Source: Burkholderiaceae bacterium (GTDB lineage: Bacteria > Pseudomonadota > Gammaproteobacteria > Burkholderiales > Burkholderiaceae_C). From it: a stretch of DNA of 6,979 nucleotides. A program made the translations under genes and the position numbers. Under the pieces are notes generated by a model that was not told where the DNA came from, did no database searches, and worked only from the letters and a program-made list of their open reading frames with translations. Of this stretch, positions 6,528-6,979 are shown one piece after another. The DNA lies in assembly GCA_023260355.1 (NCBI GenBank), contig JALQVJ010000027.1, positions 1 to 6,979 on the forward strand. The letters run 5' to 3'. Positions within the stretch are counted from its first letter, which is position 1. Every line of letters begins with the position of its first letter.

Positions 6528-6979
6528 TTAGTGCACCCGCGCCTTCCCGATCTCCAGCCCGTCCGCGCCCGCTGATACGGCGATCACGCTTCCGTCCTCG
6601 ATCTCGCCCGCCAGCAGCTTGCGCGCGATGGGGTCGACGAGGTCCTTCTGGATGACGCGCTTCAGGGGGCGGGCGCCGTAGACGGGGTCGTAGCCCTTGT
6701 CGGCGAGCCAGGTCAGGGCGCTGTCGTCCAGGGCGAGCGTCAGGCGGCGGTCGGCCATCAGCTTTTCCAGACGGGCCAGCTGGATGCGGACGATGCCGGC
6801 CATCTGGTCGCGGCCCAGGCGGCGGAACAGGATGATCTCGTCGATCCGGTTCAGGAACTCGGGGCGGAAGTGGGCGCGGACCTGCTCCATGACGTAGGGG
6901 CGGACCGCTTCGACGTCGTCGCCTTCGCTCTGGCCGGCCAGGGCGTCGGAGCCCAGGTTTGAGGTCAGGATGATCAGGG
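6528..6979 (-). CDS. clpB: ClpB disaggregase, C-terminal part (5' end beyond window), alphaproteobacterial type
   Basis: ClpB is the hexameric AAA+ chaperone that, with DnaK, pulls proteins out of aggregates. The frame enters at 6977 and gives the last 149 residues of about 860. Visible in the second AAA+ module are LTSNLGS (sensor 1 region, fragment residues 4-10), FRPEFLNRIDE with the arginine finger Arg44, and the C-terminal D2 small domain with sensor 2 Arg103 in YGARPLKR. The fragment ends GLEIGKARVH. Four hand-counted 60-base rows (6601-6840) give 68-73% GC, against 55-57% in the helicase gene, and codons end almost always in G or C. The wording resembles Caulobacterales such as Brevundimonas (from memory, not searched). 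It therefore does not fit the betaproteobacterial genes in the rest of the window. In E. coli clpB lies near bamD-rluD-pgeF, but the break in origin argues against that context here. Confidence 0.95.
   Translation of the reverse strand, partial: LIILTSNLGSDALAGQSEGDDVEAVRPYVMEQVRAHFRPEFLNRIDEIILFRRLGRDQMAGIVRIQLARLEKLMADRRLTLALDDSALTWLADKGYDPVYGARPLKRVIQKDLVDPIARKLLAGEIEDGSVIAVSAGADGLEIGKARVH

Overview
The window is about 90% a conserved housekeeping stretch from a betaproteobacterium, most likely Burkholderiales/Comamonadaceae. I infer this from the gene order (bamD divergent from rluD; scpB-rluB-ndk-rlmN in a row), the protein signatures and a moderate GC content (two hand-counted 60-base rows in the helicase gene gave 55-57%). 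No mobile element, CRISPR array, RNA gene or defence or toxin system is visible.

Layout. Positions 1-4681 hold five minus-strand genes, transcribed right to left: rluD (23S rRNA pseudouridine synthase), scpB (chromosome condensation), rluB (23S rRNA pseudouridine synthase), ndk (nucleoside diphosphate kinase) and rlmN (23S rRNA/tRNA m2A methyltransferase, cut by the window edge). bamD (outer-membrane assembly lipoprotein) runs rightward from 4724 behind a good sigma70-type promoter that lies inside the first codons of rluD. The 3' part of a DinG/YoaA-family helicase gene converges on bamD from the right (5570 to about 6340).

The right end does not belong with the rest. At about 6338-6350 the helicase homology stops abruptly in the middle of the protein. 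It is replaced by about 25 unrecognised codons with their own start, ribosome binding site and possible promoter. From 6528 to the end there is the C-terminal part of clpB with about 70% GC and alphaproteobacterial (Caulobacterales-like) character. The simplest explanation is a chimeric contig or clone joining two organisms. A real rearrangement is possible but less likely.

How the genes work together: RluD, RluB and RlmN all modify functional regions of 23S rRNA (helix 69 and the peptidyl-transferase region), so the left block is largely a ribosome-maturation cluster with a condensin subunit and a nucleotide-pool enzyme embedded in it. I found no convincing undescribed system. The most informative observation is the composite right end. 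No gene-free stretch exceeds 300 bases; the longest is 6416-6527.
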